From: Caballeronia sordidicola | Lineage (GTDB): Bacteria; Pseudomonadota; Gammaproteobacteria; Burkholderiales; Burkholderiaceae | Reading direction: 5' to 3' | Length of the DNA stretch: 64,000 bases | Assembly (NCBI RefSeq): GCF_001544455.2 | Contig: NZ_FCOC02000002.1 | Coordinates: 372,001 to 436,000, forward strand | Part shown: positions 26,125 through 34,413 of the stretch, piece by piece | Layout of the letters: each line of letters begins with the position of its first letter | Position numbering within the stretch: position 1 is the first letter of the stretch | Program-made: the position numbers and the translations under genes | Notes under the pieces: model-generated | What the model saw: the letters and a program-made list of their open reading frames with translations, nothing else | Databases searched by the model: none | What the model was told of the DNA's origin: nothing

Positions 26125-26859
26125 ATGTTGCCCGATACCATGACCGAACGAGAAGTCGCTGACTATTTGCTGGCCAATCCAGATTTCTTCGCGGCCCACG
26201 CTGAACTGCTGGGAACCATCAGGCTATCCAATCCGCACGGCAAGTCGGCCGTGTCGCTGCAGGAACGGCAGATGGAAATGCTGCGCGACAAAAACAAGCA
26301 GATGGAGCGCCGGCTCGCCGAATTGCTGCGCTACGGACACGAGAACGACAGCATTGCGGCGAAATTTCATCGGTGGACAATCCGCGTCATGTCCGAACGC
26401 GATCCGCACGCCCTGCCAAAGACCATTCCCGCGGGCCTCTGTGAAATCTTCGAAGTTCCGCAGGCGGCGCTGCGCGTGTGGGACGTAGCGGAACCGTACG
26501 CGCAAGCCGAGTTCGCAAGGACGACAAGCGAAGAAGTGCGCGCCTTTACCAGCGGCCTGACAACGCCGTACTGTGGCGCGAACACCGGCTTCGAAGCCGC
26601 GCAGTGGTTGACCTCGGCGAGTTCGGCGTCGGTGGCTTCGGCTACCACGGACGGCGTTGTCGATACCGCGAACACAACCGAGTCCATCGCGTTGATTGCG
26701 TTGCGCGATCCGTCGGCCGGCCCGGAGGCGCCCGCGTTCGGCCTGCTGGTGATGGGTTCGCCCGACCCTCGCCGTTTCCACGAAGGCATGGCCACGGACT
26801 TCCTGTCGCAGATCGGCACGCTTGGCAGCGCCGCCCTTAGCCGCTTGCTGCCCCACTGA
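26125..26859 (+). CDS. DUF484 family protein
   Basis: A 244-residue protein beginning after CAGGAA at ATG 26125. The N-terminal motif EREVADYLLANPDFFAAHAE is typical of DUF484. A coiled-coil segment rich in Glu/Arg/Gln follows (about 45-75), and then a GAF-like C-terminal domain. Function is unknown, but the gene sits between dapF and xerC in many proteobacteria. Only one base separates it from xerC. Confidence 0.9.
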   Translation: MLPDTMTEREVADYLLANPDFFAAHAELLGTIRLSNPHGKSAVSLQERQMEMLRDKNKQMERRLAELLRYGHENDSIAAKFHRWTIRVMSERDPHALPKTIPAGLCEIFEVPQAALRVWDVAEPYAQAEFARTTSEEVRAFTSGLTTPYCGANTGFEAAQWLTSASSASVASATTDGVVDTANTTESIALIALRDPSAGPEAPAFGLLVMGSPDPRRFHEGMATDFLSQIGTLGSAALSRLLPH

Positions 26860-26860
26860 C

Positions 26861-27781
26861 ATGATCGCCGATCCGGTAGCCGCCTATCTGTCGATGCTCG
26901 AACATGAGCGGCGGTTATCGGAACACACGCTGCGCGGCTATACGCACGAACTCGACGAGCTGAAGAAGCTCGCCAACGGCCGTGCACTGGAATCCCTCAC
27001 CGCAACGGATATGCGCAGCGCCGTCGCCCGCGCTCACGGCGGCGGACTGTCGGCACGCTCGATTGCGCACCGGTTATCGGCTTGGCGGGCGTTTTACCGA
27101 TGGTTCGCCGAGCGCGTGGAAATGCCGGCAAACCCCGTTGCCACGGTGCGAGCGCCAAAACGCGCGAAGAGCTTGCCCAAGGCGCTTTCCGTCGACGACG
27201 CCAACGCCCTAATGGAAGCGCCTCAGGCGGATACGCCCGAGGCATTGCGCGATCACGCCATACTCGAACTGTTTTATTCGTCCGGTCTGCGTCTTGCCGA
27301 ACTGGTCGGGCTCGACGTTCATTTCGTGCAATCTGAAGGGTATTCGTCGGCGGGCTGGCTCGACCTGGCGAGCGCCGAAGTGAATGTGCTCGGCAAGGGC
27401 AACCGCCGACGCTCCGTGCCGGTCGGCAGCAAGGCGGTCACCGCATTGCGCGCGTGGATCGAGGTGCGCGGGCAGTTTGTGAAGCTCGACCCGCATGCGC
27501 TGTTTTTGTCGGTGCGCGGCAACAGGATGACGCCGAACGTGGTGCGCGACCGCGTGAAGCGCATGGCCTTGCTCGCCGGCGTGCCTTCGAACGTGCATCC
27601 CCACGTGCTGCGGCACTCGTTCGCCACTCACGTCTTGCAATCCAGCGGCGATCTGCGCGCCGTGCAGGAACTGCTCGGCCACGCAAGCATCACGGCGACG
27701 CAGGTTTATACGTCTCTCGACTTTCAGCATCTGGCGCGCGTCTACGACCAGGCCCATCCTCGCGCTAAAAAGCGAGACTAA
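26861..27781 (+). CDS. xerC: Site-specific tyrosine recombinase XerC
   Basis: A 306-residue tyrosine recombinase with all catalytic residues: Arg in SSGLRLAEL, Lys in GKGNRRR, HxxR in HPHVLRHSF, His in LLGHASI and Tyr in VYTSLD. With XerD and FtsK it resolves chromosome dimers at dif. The dapF-DUF484-xerC context and the standard length identify it as the housekeeping XerC rather than a phage or integron integrase. Confidence 0.95.
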   Translation: MIADPVAAYLSMLEHERRLSEHTLRGYTHELDELKKLANGRALESLTATDMRSAVARAHGGGLSARSIAHRLSAWRAFYRWFAERVEMPANPVATVRAPKRAKSLPKALSVDDANALMEAPQADTPEALRDHAILELFYSSGLRLAELVGLDVHFVQSEGYSSAGWLDLASAEVNVLGKGNRRRSVPVGSKAVTALRAWIEVRGQFVKLDPHALFLSVRGNRMTPNVVRDRVKRMALLAGVPSNVHPHVLRHSFATHVLQSSGDLRAVQELLGHASITATQVYTSLDFQHLARVYDQAHPRAKKRD

Positions 27782-27870
27782 CGCAACGCTGCCCGCTCGC
27801 CTGCACAAGTGGCCAGATACATCAAAGCGTGGCTGCTCCCTACCCGTCAGCGCGTTCACAAGAAGGTCGA

Positions 27871-29076
27871 ATGAACACCATTACGCTGAAACCGGCGAAA
27901 GACAAGTCGCTCGCGCGCCGCCATCCGTGGATTTACGCGAATGCCATAGAGCATGTGGAGGGCAAGCCCGCAGCCGGCGCGACCGTGCTGATCCGTTCGC
28001 ACGAGGGCCGGTTCCTGGCTCGCGGGTCGTACAGTCCTGTGTCACAGATACGCGCGCGCGTCTGGAGTTTCGACGAAACGGAGCCCATCGATCACGCCTT
28101 TTTCAAGCGGCGCGTCCAGCGGGCGATCGCCCATCGTCAAACGATGGTGCGCGGCACCGGCGCCACCCGGCTGATTTTCGGCGAGGCGGACGGGCTGCCG
28201 GGGTTGATTGTCGACTACTACATTGCCGACGATGAAACCCGGCGCGGCCAGTTGGTCTGCCAGTTCATGGCGACCGGCGTGGAAATGTGGAAGGAAGCGA
28301 TCGTACAGGCACTGGTTGGCGCAACGGGTTGCCCGAACGCATACGAACGCTCCGATGTCTCCATTCGACAAAAGGAAGGTCTCGAGCCCATTACCGGCGT
28401 GCTGGCCGGCGATTCTCCGCCGGAGGCGCTCATGATCGCGAACGAGGGCGGCGTCCGTTATCACATCGACGTGGAACGCGGCCATAAAACGGGCTTCTAT
28501 ATCGACCAACGCGACAACCGCGCGCTCGTCCGGGAATATGCCGCCGAGCGCGACGTCCTCAACTGCTTTTGCTACACGGGCGGTTTTTCGCTCGCCGCAT
28601 TGAAAGGCGGGGCAAAGCGCGTCGTCTCGATAGATTCTTCCGGCGACGCGCTCGCCCTCGCGCAGCTTAATGTCACAGCGAACGGGTTCGACCCGGCGCT
28701 CGCCGAATGGCTGGACGCCGATGCCTTCAAGACCTTGCGTCGATTGAATGAGGAAGGCCAGCGCTTCGACCTGATCGTGCTTGATCCGCCCAAGTTCGCG
28801 CCATCGCGAGAGCATGTGGACCGGGCCGCGCGCGCTTACAAAGACGTCAACCTGACCGGGTTCAAGCTGTTGCGCCCGGGCGGCCTGCTGTTCACGTATT
28901 CGTGCTCGGGCGCAATCGACGCCAATTTGTTCCAGAAGATCGTGGCGGGCGCCGCCGCCGATGCGAAGGTCGACGCGCGCATTCTGAAGCGCCTCGGCGC
29001 GGGCGTCGATCACCCGCTTTTGACCGCGTTTCCCGAAGGGGAATACCTGAAAGGCCTATTGTTGCAAATCGCTTGA
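27871..29076 (+). CDS. rlmI: 23S rRNA (m5C1962) methyltransferase RlmI-like
   Basis: A 401-residue protein from ATG 27871; the frame is open to 27829 without a better site. An N-terminal PUA domain contains LARRHPWIYANAIEHV. The SAM-binding part has DVLNCFCYTGGFSLAALKGG and VSIDSSGDAL. The catalytic region is LIVLDPPKFAPSREHVDRAA followed by FTYSCSG, whose Cys matches the m5C-methyltransferase nucleophile. E. coli RlmI methylates C1962 of 23S rRNA. Confidence 0.9.
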   Translation: MNTITLKPAKDKSLARRHPWIYANAIEHVEGKPAAGATVLIRSHEGRFLARGSYSPVSQIRARVWSFDETEPIDHAFFKRRVQRAIAHRQTMVRGTGATRLIFGEADGLPGLIVDYYIADDETRRGQLVCQFMATGVEMWKEAIVQALVGATGCPNAYERSDVSIRQKEGLEPITGVLAGDSPPEALMIANEGGVRYHIDVERGHKTGFYIDQRDNRALVREYAAERDVLNCFCYTGGFSLAALKGGAKRVVSIDSSGDALALAQLNVTANGFDPALAEWLDADAFKTLRRLNEEGQRFDLIVLDPPKFAPSREHVDRAARAYKDVNLTGFKLLRPGGLLFTYSCSGAIDANLFQKIVAGAAADAKVDARILKRLGAGVDHPLLTAFPEGEYLKGLLLQIA

Positions 29077-29250
29077 GCAGCCATAGTTGATAGCTCAGAC
29101 AATCCGATAAAAAGCACCCTCTTGACAAGTATGTTTCAATAATTGGCTGACTGCGTGTTTTCGAGGCCGGTTCCGTGTCCCCGGACATCCCGCGCCGGCA
29201 AGAAACACGCTGCACGAACAACCTTTGACTCCAGAGAACAGGCGACCATC

Positions 29251-30333
29251 ATGATTCCCGTTACCATCCTGACCGGCTTTCTGGGCAGCGGCAAAACCAC
29301 CCTGCTCAAGCGCATCCTGAATGACCAGCACGGCATGAAGATCGCCGTGATCGAAAACGAGTTTGGCGAAGAAAACATCGACAACGAGATCCTTGTCCAG
29401 GAAACGAACGAGCAGATCATCCAGATGAGCAACGGCTGCATCTGCTGCACCATTCGCGGCGATCTGGCGCGCGCTTTGGAAGATCTCGCCGAGCGCAAGA
29501 AGGCTGGCACACTGAATTTCGACCGCGTGGTGATCGAGACAACGGGTCTCGCGAATCCGGGTCCGGTCGCGCAGACGTTCTTCATGGACAACACCATCGC
29601 CGACGAATTCCTGCTCGACGCCATCATCACACTGGTCGACGCCAAGCACGCCAACCATCAGCTCGACGAACACGAAGTCGTGCAGCGCCAGGTGGGTTTC
29701 GCTGACCGCCTGTTCATCACGAAGTCGGATCTCGTCGATGCCACCGCGCTCGAGGCACTCAAGCATCGGCTCGTGCACATGAACCCGCGCGCGGCCATCA
29801 AGGTGGTGAATTTCGGCGACGCGGATATCAAGGAAATCTTCGATTTGCGCGGCTTCAACCTGAATTCGAAGCTGGAAATCGATCCGGATTTCCTCGCGGA
29901 GGACGACCATGACCATGATCACGGTCACGACCATGCTCATGACGACGACCACGATCACGCAACCTGCGGCCACGACCACAGCCATGATCACGAGCACGGC
30001 CACGGGCACACGAACCACCACCACGCGCATCACGACGACAAGATCAAGTCGTTCGTATTTCGCAGTGACCGCGCGTTCGACCCGAACCGGCTCGAGGATT
30101 TTCTCGGCGGCATCCTGCAGATCTACGGCGAACGCCTGCTGCGTTACAAGGGCGTGCTCTATATGAAGGGCGTCGATCGCAAGGTCGTCTTCCAGGGCGT
30201 GCATCAGATGATGGGCAGTGACCTCGCCGCAAAATGGCAACCCATCGAAAAGAAGAACAGCAAGATGGTGTTTATCGGTATCGAATTGCCGCAGGATCTG
30301 ATTATCGACGGGCTGACCGCCTGTCTGGTTTAA
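29251..30333 (+). CDS. CobW/COG0523-family GTPase, probable zinc metallochaperone
   Basis: A 360-residue G3E GTPase. It has Walker A GFLGSGKTTL (residues 9-18), the metal-binding CxCC motif in MSNGCICCTIRGD and the base-recognition region FITKSDLVD. About 45 residues in the middle are extremely His/Asp-rich (DHDHDHGHDHAHDDDHDH and beyond), a metal-storage loop. The C-terminal CobW domain is complete. Related proteins deliver zinc to client enzymes under starvation. The next gene is a DksA without the usual zinc cysteines, a pairing that supports a zinc-limitation role. A terminator follows. Confidence 0.88.
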   Translation: MIPVTILTGFLGSGKTTLLKRILNDQHGMKIAVIENEFGEENIDNEILVQETNEQIIQMSNGCICCTIRGDLARALEDLAERKKAGTLNFDRVVIETTGLANPGPVAQTFFMDNTIADEFLLDAIITLVDAKHANHQLDEHEVVQRQVGFADRLFITKSDLVDATALEALKHRLVHMNPRAAIKVVNFGDADIKEIFDLRGFNLNSKLEIDPDFLAEDDHDHDHGHDHAHDDDHDHATCGHDHSHDHEHGHGHTNHHHAHHDDKIKSFVFRSDRAFDPNRLEDFLGGILQIYGERLLRYKGVLYMKGVDRKVVFQGVHQMMGSDLAAKWQPIEKKNSKMVFIGIELPQDLIIDGLTACLV

Positions 30334-31085
30334 TCCGCGTCAGTCCGGTCTGATTTGACATCGGCGCGAAGCCCTCATCCGGCTTTGCGCATTTTTTACA
30401 GATTCAATTCCGAAAACGCACGTTTTTGGCACCTTTCTCGCTATTTCTCGCCCGCAGCGCACCCAATTCACCGCATCGACGCGGCTAAAATCGCTGCGCC
30501 TCGGCAGCCACACCTGCGGCCGGCGATTTTTGGCGATGTCCTCGTTGCAATATGTGCTCGCAGCCATCAAGAACCATCGCTTTTTAAACGTCGCCGCGTT
30601 ATATTTTTGAGATAACGAACGAATCGCCGGAGTGTTTTGCGCGAGCGTAGTGCGCGATTGCGATTCAGTTACAATACAGCCCCCACTGGCCCGGCCGGGG
30701 AAACGGTCCAGCATCGGATGTCAAGGGTTTGCCCGCACAAGGCTCACCCAGGCGCACGAAAGTGCCTCCGCTGACTGCACAAGCCGACGGCGATTTGACA
30801 CGGCCAACCACCTGGCGCCCGGGCAAAAAGGTGGAAGTGCACAGTAGGTGTTGTTCCGAACATCGGACGGCGGGCGATTCGCTTGAAAATCAGTCCCAAG
30901 GGAATTGGCCGCAAGGTGCGTTTTGCACCGCAGAAGGTGCAGGCTTTTGGCCTGAGAGGTGACTGGAGTAGTTGTTGGCGAGTATCGCCGGAACCCGGGG
31001 AAATCCCGACAACGGCGGCGGCGAGCGCGGCGAGCGACCGCGAAGATGGCGAACGACATCGCCCCACATTGAAGAAGCAAGCCAG
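30334..31085. other. Long region containing the dksA leader
   Basis: 750 bases without a supported protein gene. It holds the CobW-gene terminator, a TACAAT element at 30670-30675 that could start dksA transcription, and then about 400 bases of GC-rich, hairpin-prone sequence up to the dksA ATG. I could not match the leader to a known riboswitch or small RNA. Confidence 0.5.
30364..30398 (+). terminator. Intrinsic terminator of the CobW-type gene
   Basis: The stem GCGCGAAGCC (30364-30373) and GGCTTTGCGC (30381-30390), with one G-U pair, is followed by ATTTTTTA. Confidence 0.88.
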
Positions 31086-31505
31086 ATGACGACGAATCGA
31101 TTGTTGACCGAAGACGAAATCCTGAAGATGAGCGACAAGGATTACATGAACGACGATCAACTCGCGTTCTTCAGGGTCCGACTGGAGCAGTTGCAGGCCG
31201 ATATTCTCAAGAATGCGGGCCAGACGACGGAAAACCTGCGGGAAACCGTCATTGTCCCGGACCCGGCGGATCGCGCGACGATCGAGGAAGAGCACGCCCT
31301 CGAACTGCGTACCCGCGACCGCGAGCGCAAGCTGCTGAAGAAAGTACAGCAGTCGCTGGCGCGCATCGAGTCCGGCGACTACGGCTGGTGCGAGGAAACC
31401 GGCGAACCCATCGGCATTCCGCGCCTGATCGCGCGGCCGACAGCAACGCTCTCGCTCGAAGCCCAGGAACGACGCGAATTGCGCCAGAAGTTATTCGGCG
31501 ACTGA
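31086..31505 (+). CDS. dksA: RNA polymerase-binding transcription factor DksA (zinc-site variant)
   Basis: A 139-residue protein from ATG 31086. The coiled coil carries the tip motif DPADRATIEEEH, with the acidic residues needed for ppGpp-dependent control of RNA polymerase. In the globular domain the region GDYGWCEETGEPIGIPRL is followed by ARPTATLSLEAQERRE. Only one of the four zinc-finger cysteines of E. coli DksA remains, so it probably does not need structural zinc. The neighbouring CobW-type GTPase fits this. A terminator follows. Confidence 0.93.
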   Translation: MTTNRLLTEDEILKMSDKDYMNDDQLAFFRVRLEQLQADILKNAGQTTENLRETVIVPDPADRATIEEEHALELRTRDRERKLLKKVQQSLARIESGDYGWCEETGEPIGIPRLIARPTATLSLEAQERRELRQKLFGD

Positions 31506-31617
31506 GACGCGAGGCCGGCGCGCGCTGCGGCTTCGACCGCGGCGGGAAACATGTCGGCTGTGAGAGTCGACTGGAAACGCCGACCGCAAGTTGCATCACG
31601 CTACCTGGAAGGTGGAT

Positions 31618-31648
31618 AAAAGGCACACGAAAATCGTGTGCCTTTTTG
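31618..31648 (+). terminator. Intrinsic terminator of dksA
   Basis: The stem AAAGGCACACGA and TCGTGTGCCTTT with an AAA loop is followed by TTGTTTTG. Confidence 0.9.
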
Positions 31649-31741
31649 TTTTGTCGCGCGCTTTCTGAGCGCGGCGACGCTTGTTTCGTAAGACATTCCG
31701 TTTGTCCAAAGCCATTGAACGCAAGATGCCGTCGGGCACCG

Positions 31742-31769
31742 CTTGATAATTCCTCCTGCGCCCTAAAAT
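31742..31769 (+). promoter_or_regulatory. Candidate heat-shock (sigma-32-type) promoter for hslVU
   Basis: CTTGATA followed 12 bases later by CCCTAAAAT resembles the sigma-32 consensus (CTTGAAA, then CCCCATNT). It lies about 135 bases upstream of hslV, whose homologues are heat-shock genes. It can also be read as a sigma-70-like TTGATA...TAAAAT with a short spacer. Confidence 0.4.
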
Positions 31770-31902
31770 GAACAGGACGCGCTTTTGTAGCGCGGACGTG
31801 ACGAGAGCGCCGTCGAGCGCAATGCCGCACGCGCCCGGCCTCTCCCGCGCTCCCAAGGATTCCGGCGGCTCCGGCGCCCACTCAGCTTTCAAAGGAATGC
31901 AC

Positions 31903-32439
31903 ATGGAACAATTTCACGGCACGACCATCGTCTCCGTGCGACGGGACGGCAAGGTCGCACTAGGCGGCGACGGTCAGGTGACGCTGGGCAACATCGTGAT
32001 GAAAGGCGGCGCCAAGAAAGTGCGCCGTATCTATGGCGGCAAGGTTCTGGTTGGTTTCGCGGGCGGCACGGCCGACGCGTTTTCGCTGCTCGACCGCTTC
32101 GAGGCGAAGCTCGAAAAACATCAGGGCAATCTGACGCGCGCTGCCGTCGAACTTGCGAAAGACTGGCGCACGGACCGCATGTTGCGCCGGCTGGAAGCCA
32201 TGCTGATCACCGCCGACGCACAAACCACGCTTGTCATCACCGGTAACGGCGACGTGCTCGATCCGGAAAACGGCATCTGCGCAATCGGCTCAGGCGGCGC
32301 TTACGCACAAGCTGCGGCGCAGGCGTTGACGGAAAACACCGAACTCTCGCCGCGCGATATCGTCGAAAAAGCGCTGACCATTGCCGGCGACATGTGTATT
32401 TACACGAACCACAATCGCGTCATCGAGACGATCGAGTAA
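31903..32439 (+). CDS. hslV: ATP-dependent protease proteolytic subunit HslV
   Basis: A 178-residue N-terminal-nucleophile protease from ATG 31903 after AAAGGA. The sequence [20 protein letters not shown] shows a short propeptide before the catalytic Thr-Thr. It forms a double hexamer that degrades proteins unfolded by HslU. hslU starts 16 bases downstream. Confidence 0.97.
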   Translation: MEQFHGTTIVSVRRDGKVALGGDGQVTLGNIVMKGGAKKVRRIYGGKVLVGFAGGTADAFSLLDRFEAKLEKHQGNLTRAAVELAKDWRTDRMLRRLEAMLITADAQTTLVITGNGDVLDPENGICAIGSGGAYAQAAAQALTENTELSPRDIVEKALTIAGDMCIYTNHNRVIETIE

Positions 32440-32455
32440 CAGACAAGGACCCACG

Positions 32456-33793
32456 ATGACAACCATGACTCCCGCCGAAATCGTCTCGGAACTCGATAAA
32501 CACATCATCGGCCAGGGCCGCGCGAAAAAGGCTGTTGCCGTCGCGTTGCGCAACCGGTGGCGCCGCCAGCAAGTCGCCGAGCCGTTGCGCCAGGAAATCA
32601 CGCCGAAAAACATCCTGATGATTGGACCGACCGGTGTCGGCAAGACGGAAATTGCGCGGCGTCTCGCAAAACTCGCCGATGCCCCGTTCATCAAGATAGA
32701 AGCCACGAAGTTCACCGAAGTCGGCTATGTGGGCCGCGACGTGGACAGCATCGTGCGCGACCTGATCGAGATTTCGGTCAAGCAGACGCGTGAAACGGAA
32801 ATGCGCAAGGTGCGTTCGCGGGCAATCGATCGCGCGGAAGACCGGATTCTCGACATCCTGCTGCCGAGCGCGCGCGCCGTGGGTTTTGGCGCCGGCGAAT
32901 CGCACGATGACAGCGCGAACAGCACGCGCCAGACTTTCCGCAAACGCCTGCGCGAAGGACTGCTCGACGACAAGGAAGTCGAGGTCGACGTGGAAGCGCC
33001 GCAAGCGAGCATGGACATCATGGGGCCGCCGGGCATGGAAGAGATGACGGACCAGATCCGTTCCATGTTTGCGAATATCGGCGGCGGCAAGAAGACGCAG
33101 CGCAAGGTGAAGGTCAAGGAAGCGCTGAAACTGCTCACCGACGAGGAAGCCGGCAAGCTGCTCAACGACGAAGAGGTCAAGACGAAGGCGGTTCAGAACG
33201 TCGAGCAGAACGGTATTGTGTTTCTGGACGAGATCGACAAGATTGCGTCGCGCAGCGAAGCAGGCGGCGCGGAAGTATCGCGCGCGGGCGTGCAGCGCGA
33301 TTTGCTGCCGCTGGTGGAAGGAACCACAATCAACACTAAATACGGGATGATCAAGACGGATCACATCTTGTTCATTGCGAGCGGCGCGTTTCATCTGGCC
33401 AAGCCGAGCGACCTGATTCCAGAATTGCAAGGACGTTTTCCGATTCGCGTTGAACTGGATTCGCTGTCGGTGGAAGACTTCGAAGCCATCCTCAATACCA
33501 CCGACGCCAGCTTGGTCAAGCAATACACGGCGCTTTTGGCAACCGAAGATGTCCAGCTCGATTTCAGCCCCGAAGGTATTCGCCGGATGGCCGAAATTGC
33601 GTATTCAGTGAACGAGAAGACCGAGAATATCGGTGCACGGCGGCTTTATACCGTAATTGAAAAACTGCTGGAAGAAGTGTCGTTCGCGGCGGGTAATCAC
33701 GCGGGACAGCCCGTGAAAATCGACGCAGCCTATGTCGATAAAGCCCTGAACGATGTGGCCGAAGACGAGGACCTGTCGCGCTACGTGCTGTAA
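32456..33793 (+). CDS. hslU: ATP-dependent protease ATPase subunit HslU
   Basis: A 445-residue AAA+ unfoldase. It has Walker [15 protein letters not shown], Walker [12 protein letters not shown], an inserted I-domain between them, and the C-terminal tail that docks into HslV (ending DEDLSRYVL). It is cotranscribed with hslV. The start [20 protein letters not shown] is the normal family start. Confidence 0.97.
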   Translation: MTTMTPAEIVSELDKHIIGQGRAKKAVAVALRNRWRRQQVAEPLRQEITPKNILMIGPTGVGKTEIARRLAKLADAPFIKIEATKFTEVGYVGRDVDSIVRDLIEISVKQTRETEMRKVRSRAIDRAEDRILDILLPSARAVGFGAGESHDDSANSTRQTFRKRLREGLLDDKEVEVDVEAPQASMDIMGPPGMEEMTDQIRSMFANIGGGKKTQRKVKVKEALKLLTDEEAGKLLNDEEVKTKAVQNVEQNGIVFLDEIDKIASRSEAGGAEVSRAGVQRDLLPLVEGTTINTKYGMIKTDHILFIASGAFHLAKPSDLIPELQGRFPIRVELDSLSVEDFEAILNTTDASLVKQYTALLATEDVQLDFSPEGIRRMAEIAYSVNEKTENIGARRLYTVIEKLLEEVSFAAGNHAGQPVKIDAAYVDKALNDVAEDEDLSRYVL

Positions 33794-33814
33794 CCGGGCT
33801 CAGCAAGCAAAGGG

Positions 33815-33858
33815 CGGCACGCCATTTCGAAGTATCGAAGAGGCGTGCCGTCTTTTTT
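33815..33858 (+). terminator. Intrinsic terminator after hslU
   Basis: The arms CGGCACGCC (33815-33823) and GGCGTGCCG (33842-33850) are followed by TCTTTTTT. The loop contains a second small stem, TTTCGAAG/TATCGAAG-like. It also separates hslU from the convergent response-regulator gene. Confidence 0.85.
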
Positions 33859-33870
33859 CATCACGCGCAT

Positions 33871-34413
33871 TTACTGCCGGACCGGCTTCTTCGCCAACTT
33901 CCGCTGCAGCGTGCGCCGATGCATGTTCAGCGCACGGGCCGTCGCCGATATATTGCCGCTGTTTTCAGCCAGCACGCGTTGAATGTGCTCCCACTCCAGC
34001 CGCGCCACGGACAACAGCGCGGGGTGCTCGATCGCTTCTTCCGCCGTCTGCTCGCTGGCCTCTTCCTGCAGCGCGGACAGGATCGTCTCGACGTTCGCCG
34101 GCTTGGCAAGATAGTTGTCGGCGCCGTCTTTCACGGCCTGAACCGCCGTCGCGATGCTCGCGTATCCGGTCAGCACCAGAATCCGCGCATCGGGTTGCAG
34201 ATCGCGCAACGGTGCGACGAGCGTCAACCCGGAATCGTTGCCAAGGTGCAGATCGACCGTGATTTGCCCGAATTTCTGCGTGTTCGCCAGACGCAACGCC
34301 GTGGCGGCGTCGTGCGCCTGATGCGGCGTATAGCCGCGCCGTGTCAGGCCGCGCGCGAGGATGCCCGAGAAAACTTCATCGTCGTCGATAACCAAAAAAT
34401 TCTTGTCGCTCAT
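33871..34413 (-). CDS. RegA/PrrA/ActR-type response regulator
   Basis: A 180-residue regulator with a receiver domain (Asp54 in ITVDLHLGND as phospho-acceptor; Lys in YLAKPANVE). A C-terminal Fis-type helix-turn-helix follows, GNISATARALNMHRRTLQRK. The short receiver-plus-Fis architecture is that of RegA/PrrA/RoxR, global regulators of redox-responsive energy metabolism. The sensor gene upstream overlaps by four bases. Confidence 0.88.
   Translation of the reverse strand: MSDKNFLVIDDDEVFSGILARGLTRRGYTPHQAHDAATALRLANTQKFGQITVDLHLGNDSGLTLVAPLRDLQPDARILVLTGYASIATAVQAVKDGADNYLAKPANVETILSALQEEASEQTAEEAIEHPALLSVARLEWEHIQRVLAENSGNISATARALNMHRRTLQRKLAKKPVRQ

Larger units (their letters stand above)
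31506..31902. other. Intergenic region between dksA and hslV
   Basis: About 400 bases containing the dksA terminator and a candidate heat-shock promoter for hslVU (both entered separately). No coding sequence is supported. Confidence 0.5.

Noticed and set aside
26861..27781. Tyrosine recombinase as a mobile-element integrase
   Set aside because: Context dapF-DUF484-xerC and length identify housekeeping XerC.
30676..31085. Cobalamin or other known riboswitch upstream of dksA, suggested by the neighbouring CobW-type gene
   Set aside because: None of the conserved B12-box or other riboswitch core sequences that I know is present; left as an unidentified leader.
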